Shown: positions 60,891 through 64,000 of the stretch, one piece after another
How positions within the stretch are numbered: the stretch's first letter is position 1
Layout of the letters: each line of letters starts with the position of its first letter
Source of the DNA: Aulostomus chinensis
Taxonomy: Eukaryota; Chordata; Actinopteri; Syngnathiformes; Aulostomidae
Assembly: GCA_037954235.1 (NCBI GenBank)
Contig: JBBMOA010000013.1
Span: forward strand, 20,148,501 to 20,212,500
Length of the DNA: 64,000 nucleotides
Direction of reading: 5' to 3'
The notes under the pieces: model-generated
Database searches by the model: none
What the model was told of the DNA's origin: nothing
Seen by the model: only the letters and a program-made list of their open reading frames with translations
Made by a program: the position numbers and the translations under genes

Positions 60891-63117
60891 GTCAAACATA
60901 TGAGTCCATGTCTATGTTGGCCACCACCTGAATATTTGGTGTTCCCCGGTATGTATAAATGTGTGTGTGTCAGTCAGTGAAGGCATGGCCCTCTCTGTGA
61001 ACTGATATAATAAGTGCCGACCCCCCCATCTAATGCCCCTGCACTCCTGATGTGTGTGTCATGTTGGCAGCTAAAACAGAGGGATTACAGGGATTGTAGG
61101 GAGGGAACAAGGAAAGAGCAGCTCATCATGCCAGTCAATAGCGGATCTTTGCTCCATGTTCAAGGACACAAGCCCTTGTTGTCAGTGTCTCCTTGTTTGA
61201 TGACAAGGGCAGTGAAAGAGAGGGAGAGGGCCATAGGGAGACTAGGGGGGGAGAGAAAGATGGAGAAGTAATGTGAGGATGACTGCGATAGGGAGAGAGA
61301 GAGCAAAATGGGGAATGTGTCTGTTTTTTGCATCATGTGCATTGTGTAAACACAAGTTGAGATATTTTGCTTGGTCAGCTCCTGCAAGTCGGTAAACGCT
61401 CACAAATCAGCACGCGTTTTATTGCCACATAAAGATTGCATAAATGACACAGCCATTCTATATTAGGCCTGATGTTTTGAATCAAAGAGGGTGAGAACAG
61501 TGCGGAACCACATAAAGAGCTAACTGGTGCGTTTTGGCAGCACTGACAGAACAAATCAAATTTGATTTCAGTCCTCATCTACAGACAGGATTCCATTCAT
61601 TTTGGATCACTGCAATGCCAAACATCTCCCGCACAAGTTAGGAGATAAATTATGCAGATTACAAATAAAATCCTGCCGGCAAAAATTATTTTAAACAAAC
61701 AAATAATTCTGACTGTAAACATGATTATGCAACATAATTATGTTGCTCTAATCAAACTGTAACGTTAATTACCATAGCAACAAATATGTTATCACTGGTC
61801 TTTTATTTTACTCCTTAACATTCTCTTTGACAGTCTTTATTTTTGCCGTTGGCAACAACTGGTTGTATCGAGTCTCATTTTCTTTGCCAACTCTTTATAT
61901 TGTAGGAGGACGTGATAAGCAATTGTCGAGGGATATCTTTTCAAAATAATCTTCAGTGCAGAGAACCAGACTCACACCTCATCAGAGCATAAGCTGAGAG
62001 ATCTGCTTTGTCTCTTGAAAAAGCCATGTGAGCCCAACCAGTGCAAGGCGAAAGAATCACAGCATAATTTCAGGTGACCACGGGGAAAAATGGTGCTTAG
62101 AAATCACAGTCAGATGTCTGTCCCTTGGTGGAGATAATCATCACGCAGTAAAAGCCTAATTATTTATTTAAATTAAAGAGGCTATTCATATTAATATGGA
62201 TCTTCTACTTAATAAAAAAGTATACTACAAGTTTAAGCTCCGAAGGTTCACATGGATCCAAAGGAAAAGTGGCTTTATTAAAGTCTGGAAACATTAAATC
62301 ATTTTATACCACAAGATATAATATGATGCAAGGATCAAAACAGTCTGATTGTATTTTTCGTTTTTCGTAATTTAGGAACTTACTGTTTTATGTCTCGCAA
62401 AAAGAGATTTTCAGTCTTGTTCATGTGACCATCGACCTGTGGATATTGTAAAATGTGTATAGCAGTTACTGTGAGAATGTCTTCTGGACATCATTATTTC
62501 ATGATTCTAAAATGACCGGCTTTATGACAGAGACGTAGACAGGCTAGATGAGTGTGCTTTGTTCTGAGGTGGTGTGCTAATACCTCCTGAGCAACGCTTT
62601 ATCAGATGTAGTTGCAGCCAAGGATAAAATTATATATCATGTTCAGCTTCACTCCTCTCTTGTCCAACTTGTATTGTTGAAATTTCAAAACAAATCATAT
62701 TTGTCCTCCATTACCATCTTTTGAGTGACTGATATAATTCCTATAATATATATTTTAGTAATCATGCATGTCATCTTCACACAATATTACAAGACTCCTC
62801 CTGACCCCATCCAATTAGAAAAAACATATTCATATGTTTTTACTCTCGAATGCATGTAATTATGGCTATCTTCAGTTGATGGGTGTCATTTGAGAATCAT
62901 GAAGTATGGAAAAGTGTTTGACCACAAACAAATGATCTAATATTTCTCTATCATTCAATAGATGCAATAGAAAAAAAAAAGTGAACCAGATAGAAAATTA
63001 GTGGAACCTGCATTGAGACATAGATAACACGTGTTGTGCAAAACAACTGCCCTATGATCATTTCTTAATTGTATAACATTGGCCTGTTTATACATTGTAG
63101 CCCTAAATTACGTCTTG
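60891..63117. other. Intron sequence with possible conserved regulatory block
   Basis: No exon found. The AT-rich block at about 61650-61950 has TAATTA-like words, a perfect 18-bp palindrome at 61729-61746 and an RFX-type X-box match at 61768-61781, which is the look of a conserved non-coding element. Confidence 0.4.
61768..61781. promoter_or_regulatory. Candidate RFX X-box
   Basis: ATTACC AT AGCAAC fits the X-box consensus RTNRCC-N(0-3)-RGYAAC bound by RFX factors. A single motif match can arise by chance, so binding is unproven. Confidence 0.35.
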
Positions 63118-63273
63118 TGATGCAAAGCCTGATGGGTATTCCTTGCTCCTGAATTCTATTGTGTACATCTTAATCATAATGTCGAGATCTTTGCAAGCCT
63201 GAGTGATTGACAGTGGCAAGAGTTACACATGTCAGGAGCAAGGGCTCACTAATACCCATCAGGCTTTGCTTCA
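63118..63273. repeat. Foldback (long imperfect inverted repeat)
   Basis: The left arm at 63118-63152 and the right arm at 63232-63273 are reverse complements, with one mismatch and a 7-nt bulge in the right arm. Shared words include GCAAAGCCTGATGGGTATT and CCTTGCTCCTGA. Pairing may extend outward: TTGTATAAC near 63069 against GTTATACAA near 63296. It could be a MITE-like element or another hairpin-forming repeat. Confidence 0.85.
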
Positions 63274-64000
63274 TGTCTGTAAGACCATATTGAAGGTTAT
63301 ACAAAACTGCATGTGTATAAGAATAATTTTGTGTTAAAGACCATTTCATGAATGAGGCATGAAATCGCTTTAAAGCCCTTTAAAAAAAAGAAAAAAAGAA
63401 AAACTGTACTCAGACACCATTTTTATGACTATGTATCCTAAAATTCTCCTGTAAAAGAATAAATACACTATACAATGAGCAAGTCTTGATAAGTATTGCT
63501 CAGGCAGCATTAAGAGTTAGAACTTTTCAATAAATACATTTAGAAAAAAAAAAGAGGTTTTGCATAATGGCACCTTAGTGGCAGGTAGGGTTATCAACGA
63601 CACGGCTGAAGCAGCACATTGTCTCTCTCAAGGCCACAAGATAAAGTGAGCATGCATCACACTTACGGCCCCTGTTGCATCTAAAATGTAGATTATGAGT
63701 ACTCTTCTGTCTTTACCTGGTTGGAAAACTGAATACCGAGCAACCCACAGGTCCAGTCTACCAACGAGGACCAGGCAACATTTCCCTTCCCAGGTCTGTT
63801 ATTTCAATAATTCATGAAATGTGTTTGCTTTTCTTCCTTGACCCTACACAACACAATACATCTCCCACAGCATGGCTCCCCTCCCCTGCATACAAGTTTG
63901 CCAGTCCAGTGAGAGAGCAATAAGTATTTCCAACAGTTCAGTTGCACCAGTGATCTCACACGGAGACTGCTATATCTCATTTGAATTTTACACTACAGCA

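Larger units (their letters stand above)
60021..64000 (-). other. diaph2: Part of an upstream diaph2 intron (at least 3,980 bp)
   Basis: The acceptor CAG for the exon at 60020 is here, but no donor or upstream FH2-encoding exon is recognisable before the window ends. The first 60 bases are a CA repeat on the plus strand. The rest holds a large GAGA/GTGA array at 60684-60890, an AT-rich block with regulatory-looking motifs at 61650-61950, and a foldback structure at 63118-63273. Confidence 0.8.

Noticed and set aside
60500..60931. Glu/Arg/Ser-rich open frames on both strands
   Set aside because: They are direct translations of the GAGA/GTGA array.
60021..64000. Search for the upstream FH2-end exon of diaph2
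   Set aside because: No minus-strand frame resembles the expected sequence before EAVKEN, so that exon probably lies outside the window.

Overview
This window is animal nuclear DNA, most likely from a ray-finned (teleost) fish. The evidence is spliced coding exons with GT/AG borders, very long introns, dense (CA)n, (TA)n and (GA)n microsatellites, and fragments of dispersed repeats that resemble repeats common in teleost genomes. I see no bacterial operon, CRISPR array, rRNA or tRNA, and no complete single-exon gene.

One gene can be supported: the 3' end of a Diaphanous-related formin on the minus strand, best called diaph2. Its last three coding exons are at 60020-59885, 42467-42375 and 1389-1325 (gene order). 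They join in frame (phase 1 at both junctions) to give the final 97 residues: the charged helix after the FH2 domain, the Diaphanous autoregulatory domain (DAD), and a short basic tail. The tail reads DNRRAVLERSRSRHN and then six more residues before a TGA. It closely resembles the DIAPH2 tail as I remember it and not those of DIAPH1 or DIAPH3. The 294 coding bases, stop included, are spread over 58.7 kb, separated by introns of 17,417 and 40,985 bp. A canonical poly(A) signal on the minus strand at 308-303 suggests a 3' UTR of about 1 kb, so the gene ends inside the window near its left edge.

Layout: 1-302 is the downstream flank; 303-1324 the likely 3' UTR; 1325-1389 the terminal coding exon; 1390-42374 a 41-kb intron with many microsatellites and several old repeat fragments; 42375-42467 the DAD exon; 42468-59884 a 17-kb intron; 59885-60020 the post-FH2 helix exon; 60021-64000 part of the preceding intron. 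The preceding exon was not found in the window.

I did not find a new multi-gene system. The most interesting signals concern RNA processing and regulation of this formin. A (UG)n tract sits directly at the acceptor of the helix exon, and a 200-bp pyrimidine tract abuts the acceptor of the terminal exon. Other signals are paired CTCF-like motifs, long hairpins, a perfect 18-bp palindrome next to an RFX-type X-box, an unplaced exon-like segment on the plus strand, and a possible transposase relic.
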